Source: Centrapalus pauciflorus (taxonomy: Eukaryota; Streptophyta; Magnoliopsida; Asterales; Asteraceae). Taken from it: a DNA stretch of 64,000 nucleotides. The notes under the pieces are model-generated. The model worked only from the letters and a program-made list of their open reading frames with translations, was not told where the DNA came from and ran no database searches. Shown here piece after piece: positions 36,228-47,447 of the stretch; position 1 is the stretch's first letter; each line of letters opens with the position of its first letter. Both the position numbers and the translations under genes were made by a program. Where the stretch lies: assembly GCA_020465985.1 (NCBI GenBank), contig JAANYP010004357.1, forward strand, positions 124,001 through 188,000. The letters run 5' to 3'.

Positions 36228-37341
36228 TGTTAGGCACAAAAAGGCCTCGGTCAAACCTGCTCTACATCTTAGGGGGAGATTTTTAATCAAACCTATTTGA
36301 TGCACTTGAAGGTATAATGTAAGGCCTGTTTATGCCTTATTGAAACCTGAAAAGTGATTTGCAATATCAGCCCCAAGCTGTTTACCCTGTTGCATTCGTT
36401 GCAACAAAGGCAGATTGTTCAAGCTGTTCTGTCTGCTGAACAGGCTGGACATAAACTGTCTATGCCGCTCTGTTTTGTTGAGCAGCTTGGACAGATTCTA
36501 AGTGTTCTGTTCTTTGTGAACAGAACCTGTTCTTTGTGAACAGGCTAAACCCTTTATGGAATATGTTTCCAAGTCCTCATGTATTGTTTTTGTCTATAAG
36601 ATCAGTTTAAAAGTCGAAGACAAAGTGGAAAACAGAAACTGCACAGCCTGCCTACGCTGTTTTGTTACATGAAGACAAACGGATATCTGAAAAGGGTGAC
36701 AGACCTTTTCTTATATCAAAATGGCCTTAGAAAAAGGAGAAAGATGCAAAGTTGACATTCCTCTTTTGGTTAAAGCCTTATTCAACAGTGACAAAAAGAA
36801 AAAAACAAAGATTCTGCCATATGAAGACAAACATGCTTTATCAGAATGTGCAGAAAAGGTGTCTTGTCTTTTTGGAAAGACTTTCCACTATCTCATCATC
36901 CAATGAAGAAGCTTCACTGAGATTCTCACTGAGAGCATAAAAGGAAGCTTCTAAGGATTGTGAGACATCAAAGAGTGTGATATCAGATCGTGCATTAAAG
37001 TGTGTTTTTCATGCATGCAAGTCTGCTTGAATATAACAGTACGTGTGTCTAAGCTGTTCATACTCAAGCTGTCCATTTGTGTATTGTAAAATCAGTGAGT
37101 ACATCTAAGTGAGTGTAGTCATTGTATCTAGTCTGAGTGAGTCTTAGATTAGTTAAACAACTGTTGTATCTGTCATCTCAGCTTGAACCTTTCCGCAGTT
37201 CAGGCTTGTTTGTAATTAACACTTGTTGATAATATATACAAACATTGAGAAAAGAGGGTTGAGTTTTAAATAGCTATATTCACCCCCCCCCCCCCTCTAC
37301 AGCTTAGAACAATACACTAAGGAATCCTTTTGGGACCTACA
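36228..37341 (+). repeat. 3' LTR of element B (1114 bp)
   Basis: TGTTAGGCAC to GGGACCTACA, matching the split 5' LTR. Contains a dense run of GAACAG/CTGTTC motifs (36415-36545), a 20-base duplication there, a possible TATA box near 36593-36600 (TCTATAAG), a second internal GGGGGAG at 36272-36278 and a poly-C run near 37286. It is followed by TCAAC, the mismatched target duplication. Confidence 0.95.
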
Positions 37342-39920
37342 TCAACGGAGTAACAGGGCAACTCCTCAAAACGCATGAACTTCTTCTGACCATTTTTTTT
37401 TCAAAAAGATTGCTCCTTGTTGAGCTCCCATGAATACTCGATAGATTGGTTGATGATCTATGCCAAAAAATTCTTGATCAGGAGCCCTGAGTCCATCTTT
37501 GACCAGAAAACTCTTAATTTGGAAATCTTTCAGGCACATTATGATGGATAGCCATCTCATGCACCTGTTCAAAGCTGCAAGAGCAGTGACATGACTTAAA
37601 CGTCCCTTTACTTTATTCTTCAGCTTGTTGTGCATTGTTTCTATCATCGGGGTTCATAAAATCAAGGTCACTCTCTTGAACCAGCTGTGATGACCCATCT
37701 TCTCTATTGATGTTGAAAGAAGGTGTGAACAGACATGCCCGCTTGTACATCGAAATAGAGACTATCTTTATAATCTTTGACTTTGACCAGTAAGCAGATT
37801 TTGGTCTGGTTTCTCTCAGCATCAATTGGTTGTATTTCTGCTTGTTCGGCTTTAGATGCATCACTGAGCTCTATTAAAAGTCGTTTGTTGTACATACCCG
37901 TCTTTTTCTTGAATATCATCTTAAATCTATCTTCGAGATATGGCTAAAGGAAATCCTTTGCGTTGAAATTCATCAGAAATTGTTCCAAACCTTGAAGTGG
38001 TGGGGCTTCACCTTCTGCAACAGGAATCTCAAGCATTTTATAGACTCGACCCTGTTGGTCGAGCCTTAGGGCATCTCTCTCGCTGGCGGGAAGGGTATGC
38101 ACTTTCCCATTTGAAAACCAAGTGACCCAGTCAAGGTCTCCTCTGTCACATACGAGAAAAACATCAGGGTCCTCTTGAAAGCAGTCAACGGTTCTAGGAC
38201 CTGATGACTCAGTGGTTTGGGTGGCAGGTATTTGGACTTGTGGGATAGTGGTTGGTTCAGGGGTAGGTTGTTGTGCGGGAGGAAGGGTAGGAGCTTTCAG
38301 AGCTGATAGAACTTCTTCCTATGGAACATGGGTTGGAGAGTTTAGGAAATCAAATGAAGAGGATGATTTTTGTGGGAATTCTGGCTCAGGTTAGGTGTCT
38401 TTAAAGGTTCGTCTAGATCAATCTCAGAGTCTGAATCAGACAATAAGACGATTTCGACTTTATCTGAAAGTTTCTCATACACTACCATCGCCATTGTCAA
38501 ACCTTCTTCTATCTGACCCCCTGAAGCACCTGGGAATTTCTCCTTACTCTGCTCAATTCCTGCTCCCCCGACACCTTGTACCTCTCCCTCAAGCTGCAGT
38601 CTGGGACGTTTCTCCCCCTCAGGACGACCAGGGTCCTCCTGGTCATCATGTTTTCTTTTTAGGACTCATCCTGAGGTCTGCACATTTTCTGTGGAATAAT
38701 GACAGCTGATTCTAGTCTGCCCATCCTTTTGTTCATCTCTGCCTCGACTAGCAGAATTAGCCTTCTGAGAATTTTGATTGAATCAATGAATATGGCTGCG
38801 GTCGTGGCGATCTGCTCTTCAAGGACTACGGTAGATTGGACTGAATGGGATCCTGGTGGCAACTCCTGAGTTGCAACACCCTTACCCTTCAAGAAAGAGA
38901 GAAGGGAGGAATGTTGTTCCTCGGAAAATGCCATGAGGGCGTCCAAGTCAGACCAGGTAACAAAACTAGCAACACGTAGAGCGACCGTTAACATCTCGGG
39001 AGTTATCCCTTGATGGCCTGAAGCGAAAGGCATTTGTGTGGCCGCTTCAGGATTTCCTTCTGTCCTTTCTGTCTCCTTAGTTGGGAGTGCATATCAAGAA
39101 GTTTCTGGAGACGCCACGGAGGAGTCTTTGATGTATGGGGACGTCACAGAGGCGTCTTGCTCGTGCAGAGTGATTTGGGGTGGGGAATCATCCGTGATCA
39201 AATGAACGGCAGTCACTAGGGGCGACATGTGACCTATTTCAACATCTCCCCTATCCGAATGAGAGGGAGATGGAATATGTGTAATTTCCCCGTGTTGTGA
39301 AACGGGTTCCCTTTAAGGGGAACCTGCGTGGCTGGATTGGATGATTTCGACAACTGGACTGGTGTCCTTTTGCGGGGTTGTCCGGCTTTGGGGTGTTTGG
39401 ACTCCCTCAGCTATTATTCTCTTAGCCCTCAAAGGGTCAAAGACGGTGCTTTCAGAATCACCAGTCTCTGGCCTCTCACCTTCTACTCGCTCCCTCACTA
39501 TAGTCATCTCTCACTCCCCAGAGCCCAAAAATTTGTTCTATATCCTCTCTTACACGCTCGTCCTCACTCACTCTTTGCTCACCTTCGGATGTGGTTGGCT
39601 CTGTCGGTTCTGACAGAGCCTTATCCGGATACGCTCGCTGGTAGTATACCTCTACCCTTTCCAGACTTTAATCGGCCATTCGTAGAAGTGACAACGAAAT
39701 ATTCATAACTTAAACTTGAGGGATTTCCCTCTGGATTTTGACACGTTGAAGTGAAACCATCTTGTATACGTCTGATTTGGGACTCTCATGTATGTCATCA
39801 TCTTGGTCCATAGCGAATTGGATGAACAGTTAGAGGAACCGTTGAAATGGTATAATATTCCTTTCTCTCTTGGTTCCTCTATCCTGGACCGCCCTCTTCA
39901 GCTCCTCCTAAATGAACGCC
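37342..39920 (-). pseudogene. D- accessory ORF, minus strand (left arm of inverted pair)
   Basis: Reverse complement of sequence homologous to 40500-43085. On the minus strand fragments read HNKLKNKVKGRLSHVTALAA and IKSFLVKDGLRAPDQEFFGI (near 37366-37640), and FLKGKGVATQELPPGSHSVQ (near 38850-38910), matching D+ FLKGKGVATQELPPGTHSVQ. Further on come the acidic middle region and the RKFIPFQRF region near 39830-39900. Many stops and frameshifts. It continues the fragment at 11727-11964 across the B insertion. The upstream (N-terminal) part is missing because the arm ends at the junction near 39920. Confidence 0.85.
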
Positions 39921-42900
39921 GCATAACCATTCCCCACCCTCCAATACCTCATAACAACCGACAGTTTCTAGAGGAAACCCTTTTCCACTCAGATCACTTC
40001 ACAGAATTTGCTCCACATAACTGGAAACTGGACCTATCCATTCTCTGCTCCGAAGCTGAGGATATCACCTTTGATATCCTCAAAGGCCACCCAATCTTCT
40101 ATTCCCTCACCACAGCCATCTCCGTACCAATCATTTACCTTCAACAATTCTAGTACCACCTAAAGTTCGTCAATGAGGCAGTCCCTCATTCACAACAATA
40201 ATCGACTCCATCCCCATCTGCCTAACTCTAGAAGCCATACGCCACATTCTCTGCCTCCCAACCGAACACTTCTCAGTCACAAAATACTCCTTTCCTCCCA
40301 TTCCAACCCCAGCCCAAACACTCCAAGAAGTCCAATCCCTAGGGTATGATGGTGCCCTATCCAAACCATCTGACTTCAAAACCAAACAGCTCCAATCACA
40401 CTGGAGGGTATTCTTTGATATTATCAACAAATGCTTCACTGGAAAGCATTCTGGCCACAAATCAACATCAATCCATGTTTTAGCCATGTTCGCCGCTTTT
40501 GCTTTTGAAAGACATTTCGATTACATGGCGTTCATTTTTTATGAGTTAAACAGGGCAATCCAAGATAGAGGAACCAAGAGAGAGCGGAAATTTATACCAT
40601 TTCAAAGGTTCCTCCAACTGATCACTCAATTTGTCATGGATCAAGATGACGATATATATAAAAGGCCCGAAGCTGACGTCTACAATGCGGTTGCTCTCCA
40701 ACGGTTTAATATCCCGTGGGACATTCCTCAAGTACCAGTCATGAACATTCCATTGTACCTTCTTCGTATGGCAGATAAGAGCTTAGAAAGGTAAGGGTTT
40801 ATTAACAAGGTGTGTATCCAGAAGAGGCTCTGTCAGAACCGACAGAGCCCACCACTTCCGAAGGTGAGCAACGAAAGAGTGACGCCGAGTGTGAAAGGGA
40901 GGACATTGACAATCTTTTGGGTTCCGGGGAGTGGCAGTTGAATGAAGAGTGGCAGGGCACCGGAGGTGAGAGGCCAGAGACATGTGACTCTGAACGCACC
41001 GTCTCTGACCCTTTGAGGGTCGAAAGATTGAGAGTTGATGGAGTTCCTACCCCCCAAAGTCGGACAATCCAATAAAAGGCCACCAGTCCAGTGGCCGAAA
41101 TAACCCAACCTAGCCACCTAGGTTCCCCTCAAAGGGAACCTATTTCACATCACGGGAACATAGCACAAATGCCATCTCCCCCTCATTCAGAGAGGGGAGA
41201 TGTTAAAATAGGTCACCTGCTTCCCCCGGTGACCGAAGTTCATTTGATCACGGTTGATTCCCCACCCCATAACACTCCACCACACGTGCACGATGCCTCC
41301 GTGACGTCCCTACACATTCGAGACGCCTCTGTGGCGTCTCCACAAACTTCCCGATCTGCAACCCAAGCTGGGGAGCAAGAAATGAGGGAAGGAAGTCCTG
41401 ACGCGGCAACACAAATGTCATCCTCTTCAAGCCATTAACGGATTACACCGAAGATGTTAACGGCCGCTCTTCGTGAGGCTGGACTAGTTACCCGGGTTGA
41501 CCTGGAAGCCCTCAAGGTCGCTTCTAAGGAACAACATTCCTCCCTTCTATATTTCTTGAAGGGAAAGGGTGTTGCAACTCAAGAGTTGCCACCAGGAACC
41601 CATTCAGTCCAATCTTCATCGGCGCTTCGAGAACAAATTGCCATGATCGCAGCAATCTTACAGATTCTATTGAAAGCCTCCGTAGGCTAATACTGCGCGT
41701 CAAGGCAGAGATGAATAAGAGAGTGGACAGGCTGGAATTGGCTGTCATCGATTTGCAGTCTCTATGCAGACCTTAGGCTGAGTCTTTGAAAAGGAAACAT
41801 GACGACCAGGAGGACGCTGGTCATCCTGAGGGGGAGAAACGCCCAAGACTACAGCCTGAGGGAGAGGTACCGCGTGTAGGGGGAGCAGGAGGTGAACAAA
41901 GTGGGGAGAAATTCACAAATGTGACAGGGGGCAGAGAGTAGAAGATCTAATGATGGCGATGGTAGTATATGAGCCTCCATCTGATAAAGTCGAAATCATC
42001 TTATTGTCTGATTCAGACTCGGAGATCGATCAAGACAAACCAATAAAGATACCCAAACCAGAGCCTGAATCTTCACAAAGATCATCTTCATCTTTTGACT
42101 TCCTGAATTCACCAACTCACGTACCCCAAGAAGAAATATTATCAGCTCTAAAAGCTCCTTCCCCTCCTCCTACCCAACAGCCTACTCCTGAACCTTCCAC
42201 CACCCCACATATCCAAACACCGTCCACCCAATCCACTGAACCAACAGGGGCCCGAACCGTTGATTGCTTTCAGGAGCAAACTGAGCCATCCCTTAAATAT
42301 GTCAGAGTGGACCTGGCTAGGTCACATGAATCTCCAAGGGCAAAGTACATACTGCTCCTGCCAGCGAGAGAGACTCTCTAAGGCTCGACCATCTGGGTCG
42401 AGTCTATAAAATGCTTGAAATACCTGCTGCAGAAGTTGAGGCCCCACCGTTTCAAGGGCTGAAACAATTTTTGATGAAGTTAAAATCATAGGACTTCCTT
42501 CAGCTATATCTAGAAGATAAATTCAATGTTGTTTTCATGAAAAAGCCCGGTAAGTATAGCAGACGCCTTCTTATGGATTTATGCGACACATCAAAAGTAG
42601 AACAAGCAGAATACAATTAAATGATGTTGAGAGAACCCAGGCCGAAGTCTGCATACTAGTCAAAGTCGAAGATCGTAAAGATAGTCTCCATTTCTATGTA
42701 CAATCGGGCCCGTCTATTCACTCCTTCTTTCGACATCAAACGACTCACAACTGGTACATGAGAGTAACCTAGACTTTATGAACCCCGACGATATTGAAAC
42801 TATGCACAATAAACTGAAAATAAAGTTAAGGGGAGATTAATTCATGTCACTACTCTAGCAGCTCTAACCAGATGTATGAGACAACTTTCTATCGTCATGT

Positions 42901-43332
42901 GCTTAATCGATTTCCAAATGGCTATTGAGAGCTTTCTGGTAAAAGTGGGACTCAAGGCTCCTCATCAAGCATTTTTTTGGTATCGATCATCAACCCATGT
43001 ATCGAGTCTTCATGGGAGCTGATTAGGGAGTCATCTTTTTGGATAAGAATGGGCAGAAGAAGTCCTTGCGTTTTGAGGAGTTGCCTTATTACCCCAATAG
43101 CACTCTCTGTTTAATAAGAGCATAGCTGAATGGGAGATTCCAACAGGATGATGCCCAGAAGGTGAACTCAAGAAAAGGCCTAAGGAGATAAAGGACATAC
43201 TCAACGCACTTGAGCTTATAATTGACAGGTTGCATGCTCGCCAGGTGATCAGAAGATTCGATGTTATTCTTGGCCTGCGAGAATCTGAAGAGCAAGCCTG
43301 CCATCCTCCACATTGATTGAAAAGGGGGATAT
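39921..43332 (+). pseudogene. D+ accessory (env-position) ORF, right arm of inverted pair
   Basis: Reads HFTEFAPHNWKLDLSILCSE, FDILKGHPIFYSL and YLQQF near 40070-40150, then LQSHWRVFFDIINKCFTGKH, then ERKFIPFQRFLQLITQF (near 40590). These correspond in order to the C blocks VDILKGQPLGYLL, VYLQQFWHTV, FGIINRCMTSKH and ARKFVPLQRFIQ. A Glu/Ser-rich middle, a coiled region (41454-41760), a Pro-rich segment (41950-42380) and the C-terminal block (LAALTRCMRQLSIVM near 42855-42900) follow. Stops at 40153, 41073 and 41436 and several frameshifts show decay. GGGGGAG tracts lie at 41830-41836 and 41879-41885. AAAAGGGGGATAT before 43333 is the polypurine tract. No gag or pol of D is present in the window. 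Confidence 0.85.
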
Positions 43333-43681
43333 TGTTACATATTAAATTTCAGTCATGTGGATTCTATTTTGTAATAGTTAGTTGAATTTTATTTCCATGT
43401 AATTTATTTTCTTTCATTTGTAAGTTGTTTCATTTAATTAGAAGTTGAGGGGTATAGTTTGTAAACCCTTCAAACTTGGTTTTAATATTTAAGGGAAAGC
43501 TCCTAGGGTTTCCCACAACTTTGTTTTTATTTTCATTTGAAGAAAAAAAAATAGCGACCGCCTTATTCTTTATTCTTTCTGACAAGTTCATCATCGATTT
43601 AGACTATTCTCTTTGTTTGAATCATTTTATATTACTGTTTATTGGTGTGAGTGCAAGATTATCATTTGGGACGAATTAACA
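43333..43681 (+). repeat. LTR of D+ (3' LTR, plus strand)
   Basis: TGTTACATATTAAATTTCAG to about GAATTAACA, aligning with the minus-strand LTR 11372-11726. The right edge could be 43681 or 43685. The flanking bases do not match the flank of D-, so no target duplication supports a joint insertion. Confidence 0.85.
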
Positions 43682-43689
43682 TACAGGTT

Positions 43690-44954
43690 TGTAATTGTAA
43701 AGTCAAATCAGTATTTACGGTTTAGGATAAAGTAGATGGGTCTGATGAATGCGAAATAATTGAGCTGTTTCAATGTTATACATGTGTTGGTCAGCCCATT
43801 GAGGCAAGGTATATACATCTTGAAAATATGATCAAATTTATTATTTAACATGTATAACAGATATCCTTACTCTTGGCTATAAATATTTATGTAGGTATAA
43901 AATACACTTGAAGGTCGAAGTGTTCACTAGATGTATTATCTTGACGTTATTTGATAGGGATGGGAGAAAACTTATGAACAAATCTGTAGATGATCTCCTC
44001 CAACATAATATTGAAGTATGGTTGATATTTGTTTGTGTTTTTCCTGTTGTATAAATTTATAATTATATTCGGATTTCATCATAAATGTATATTTATGTAC
44101 ATAGGTTGGTGACAAGCATCGTATCCTGTGCATTGAATTGTTTGGTTAGGAAAACATTTGCATTTAAGTTGAAGGTTAATGAGTACGACCTTACAAATTA
44201 GTGTCATACATATGGGATCTCCACACTTATAGACGATGTTGAGATCATATCTCTGTTGCAAAAACAAAAAGGTCAACGGTCAACAAGGTACTTAAGGTAC
44301 TTATTTTTTAACATTTACTTACATTTGAATTTCATGTGAGATTTGTTTCCGTTCTTTTAATATTATAATTTATTGTTCTTTATGTTAAATGTGATTTAAT
44401 TTTCCATTATCTAATACCATCTTCCTTAATCAATCCATAGTTCAGAATCAAAGACTATGGGTAGTTATTATGATTTTTGATATGTATCCTTTAAAAACCT
44501 AATTTTGATGTTTTTTTCATTGTTTTGTCAATTATGGTAATCCAGAGCAATTCATCGGATTGTTTTGACTTTCATGGTTATGAAGTTGATTCGCAAGGAA
44601 ATAGTTCCGTCAAGGTACGTGTTGTTCAACACTTCACAGAACTTTATTTGTTATATTCTAAAATAATGTCATGTTTTATTAGACTATATATTTTGGTCAT
44701 ATAGGATGTTTCAAGCATTGGAGAAAATATCACCGTTCAAAGTTTTATGTCAATTAAAGCATGGTGATGATCAAGACAACGCCACCCCTATTTCAAACAA
44801 GCGTAAGGTTGGTGTTTATCTTGACGACGATAATTGTCAAATGTGTGCAACAAAGACTTTAAATCTACTCAATGTTGAAGTCAAAGAAGAAGTGAAAAAC
44901 GAGAAACTCACAACAACCACCATGAATCTTTTGGTTCCGAAGAAAGAGAAATAA
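43690..44954 (+). pseudogene. RPA70-like (replication protein A) C-terminal gene remnant
   Basis: Exon-like pieces separated by GT-AG-like introns. One reads CYTCVGQPIEAR (near 43770-43808); after an intron ending TTTATGTAG comes YKIHLKVEV, LFDRDGRKLMNKSVDDLLQ (near 43900-44010), the C-terminal OB-fold block of plant RPA1-like proteins. VGDKHRILCIELFG follows near 44105. The last exon (about 44706-44954) ends ATPISNKRKVG...VEVKEE, a tail common in plant RPA1-like proteins. Stops and missing parts indicate a pseudogene. RPA genes are often carried by plant Helitrons, and a Helitron lies 16 kb away, but the link is unproven. Confidence 0.6.
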
Positions 44955-45891
44955 AGCATTACGTTTATTTGTATTCAAATTATATCTACTTTTATTATTT
45001 TCTATAATTTCAGCTTTTTAAATATTTCAGGTTCAGACAGTGTTTATCGTTTATTTTTGAACATCATTGCCATTTTTATGACTTCAAGATTTGTTATCTA
45101 CTTTTTTGACATGAATGTTTACACATGTTATTGAAAATATTTATACAATCATTGTCAACATGTCATTAAACATAAATTTTAAACATACATTTTTTCAAAC
45201 TCATATTTAATTGTATTAAATGATTCTTACACTTCTTTGTTAGTATATAAAAAATAATTGATCTTATGAAGTTCATGTTACTTAATCACTTTCTAAAAGA
45301 CTTTTTACAATTAATGATTACTTCATGTAACAAATATTATGTAACACGTTAAAATACGTTTCAAAACTAATATATAATGTAAAGAGATTTTAATAGTGAT
45401 ATTTTTATCCATACGTGACGATTATCCTGATAAACATAACCAACTAATACTTTTAAAATAAAATATTATTCATACAACTTTATACATGGGTTGCTAAACT
45501 AAATAGTAAAAGACGATTTAATTTTCTTTTTTTACGTTATTTCTTACAAATTTAGCCTAACAAAAGCTCCATCCTCCATCGTAATCACCTTTTTGTAAAC
45601 ACATAATTGTATGTATAACGAGTATTCTTTGAAACTTTTAATTAATGGGATATGATTGCAGAACATCTTTCCTGATAATCATATCAACGATGTTAATTAT
45701 GGAAAATGACAAAAAAACGAAAAAGGTATAAATTAAAAAAATAGTGATCCCATTAATTTATTCTAATTTATTAATAACTGTAATAGCAAATTTAAAATTA
45801 AGTTACAAGTTATTTTAACCACCTACTTGTCATGTATGAATAAACATTTTCAAATCAATTGATACAAAATTATGTCATTTGTTAATGTAAT

Positions 45892-46048
45892 AATTTGAGT
45901 TTTAAATTTTTTTGAATTGTAACATTCAAATTTGAATTAAAGACAAAAAATTTAAATTCTAAAAACTTACCAAATTATATATAATAATTATAGCAATGTT
46001 TTTAAATAAACATACATATAAATCCTTTCATTCTTAATAAACAATTTC
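45892..46048 (+). repeat. 157-bp AT-rich direct repeat, copy 1
   Basis: From TTTGAGTTTTAAATTTTTTT to ATTCTTAATAAACAA. Copy 2 is at 46149-46306 with about ten differences. The intervening 100 bases are unrelated. It may be a segmental duplication or the ends of a small transposon; no clear termini were recognised. Confidence 0.85.
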
Positions 46049-46148
46049 TTTGATTGATAGCTTTTCTCTAACTCTTTCGTAATGGCCATAGAAAGTTACC
46101 AAATTTATGCTTACAATAATTCCTAATATATATTTATACTCATATATA

Positions 46149-46306
46149 ATTTGAGTGTTAAATTTTTTTGAATTGTAACATTCAAATTTGAATTAAAGTC
46201 AAAAAATTTAAATTCAAAAAACTTACCAAAATTATATATGATAATTATAGCAATGTTTTTAAATAAATATACATATAAATCCTTCCATCCTTAATAAACA
46301 AATTCA
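46149..46306 (+). repeat. 157-bp AT-rich direct repeat, copy 2
   Basis: Same as copy 1, including ATAATTATAGCAATGTTTTT and CATATAAATCCTT. It is followed by a potential coding exon 15 bases later. Confidence 0.85.
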
Positions 46307-46321
46307 AATTATAAATTTACA

Positions 46322-46519
46322 ATGAAGTTATCATTCACCCACATTTTCATCATCCAAAACAAAAATCATAATTCGTTTTCTTCAAAGTCTGAATATCATC
46401 GATTAATTCTTTCAATTCTACTGGTGACAATTGCTAATCATTGTCAGCATCTACCTACTGCCCAAGCATTCACGTCCTCACTCAATACTCCATTTAACAT
46501 GTATGTATCTCGCTCTTGA
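46322..46519 (+). other. Possible host gene exon fragment (transit-peptide-like)
   Basis: An open frame starting ATG 46322 encodes a Ser/His-rich N-terminus followed by a hydrophobic stretch (LILSILLVTIANHC) and an Ala-X-Ala-like site (PTAQAF). This resembles a thylakoid lumen targeting region of a nuclear-encoded chloroplast protein. A GTATGT donor follows at 46500. No downstream exon is identified. The base composition is less AT-rich than its surroundings. Could be chance. Confidence 0.2.
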
Positions 46520-46859
46520 CCATTGTTAATTGGTAACGTTAAACATCATCTGATATTACAATGTTTTATAAGATCATATATCCATCTTTGATTTTCTCAA
46601 CTTTTATATAAAACTACACACATGTTTGGATGAAAAATAAAAAGAGATGATGTAACTTCTTTTTGGATTTTATATTCCTCACTTATCGACATTATATAAT
46701 TTCATTCATCCCAATACATATTTTAAAATCCTATAATTTTAGAATCCATCATTTTAAATTAAGTCAATCCAAATGACACCCTTTATTTCATGTGTCTATA
46801 ATATTGTATATTATTTTGTCAATTTGTCAATCATATAGATGATTTTTTCTCCGGAATAC

Positions 46860-47263
46860 TGTAAGGTCACCTACCTACGGATCTGATCTTGACGCGACAC
46901 CTTCCAACGAGTGCGGAATCCTCGTTAGGGGTTTAACGGATCGATCACACACACTGAAACCCGGAGACTAACACAATGATAGACGTCAACAACGAACGTC
47001 CCGACACATGAATCTCTTCGAAATGACTCTCTGAAGTACTCACAAGTTCGTAGTGCACTATACGAGCTCTGGGTGTGAATCTCTGTGAAAGTCTCTGAAT
47101 AAAACGAACGGATGCTTTGTTTGCTCTCAAGTTCGACAGAACCTATGAGCCGTCAAATATCACTGAATTCACAATGATAAGTTCAATATATAGCCAATAA
47201 GTTCGTGTAGACGCTCATCCACGAACTATTTCTCATAAGTTCGCATAGTTATTATTACCAACA
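46860..47263 (-). repeat. F LTR, left copy (3' LTR)
   Basis: TGTAAGGTCA on the plus strand at the outer end, ACCAACA at the inner end. Contains several AAGTTCG(T) motifs. An alternative inner end near 47282, next to the pyrimidine run complementary to GAAAAGGGTAAAG, is possible. Confidence 0.65.
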
Positions 47264-47447
47264 TTGTTATATCAATTACCACACTTTACCCTTTTCGTGT
47301 AAGAGTCCTCAACTTGGTCTAAGGACCCAAACAACATGCCTACTGTTTAGCCCTTTGTACCCCTGTCCTGTGTCAAGAGCCACCACTATCCTCAAACCAT
47401 TTGTTGTTTGGACCTGTAGCTAACTCCTGCACACTAAACAAGACAAG

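Larger units (their letters stand above)
11965..37341 (+). mobile_element. Element B: copia (SIRE-like) retrotransposon, host of element C
   Basis: Bounded by TGTTAGGCAC at 11965 and CCTACA at 37341, with flanking pentamers TCATC (11960-11964) and TCAAC (37342-37346), a target duplication with one mismatch. Both flanks belong to D-, so B inserted into D-. Its 5' LTR is split by element C (11965-12419 and 24359-24988). Inside are the primer site, gag, pol, a promoter-like spacer, a long accessory ORF and the 3' LTR. The two halves of the 5' LTR together (about 1085 bases) match the 1114-base 3' LTR. By eye about 13 substitutions occur in the first 450 bases (about 3%), so B is older than G. 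Every ORF has lesions. Confidence 0.9.
44955..46859. other. AT-rich intergenic stretch
   Basis: Strongly AT-rich with no convincing gene. It holds the direct repeat pair at 45892-46048 and 46149-46306 and one possible exon (46322-46519). Confidence 0.6.

Noticed and set aside
36721..36906. 61-codon Lys-rich ORF inside the B 3' LTR
   Set aside because: The matching part of the 5' LTR has a stop and other changes; it lies in LTR non-coding sequence.
11372..43681. D-/D+ as the two LTRs of one element
   Set aside because: The LTRs are in opposite orientation and both follow a 3' polypurine tract, so they are two 3' ends of separate copies.
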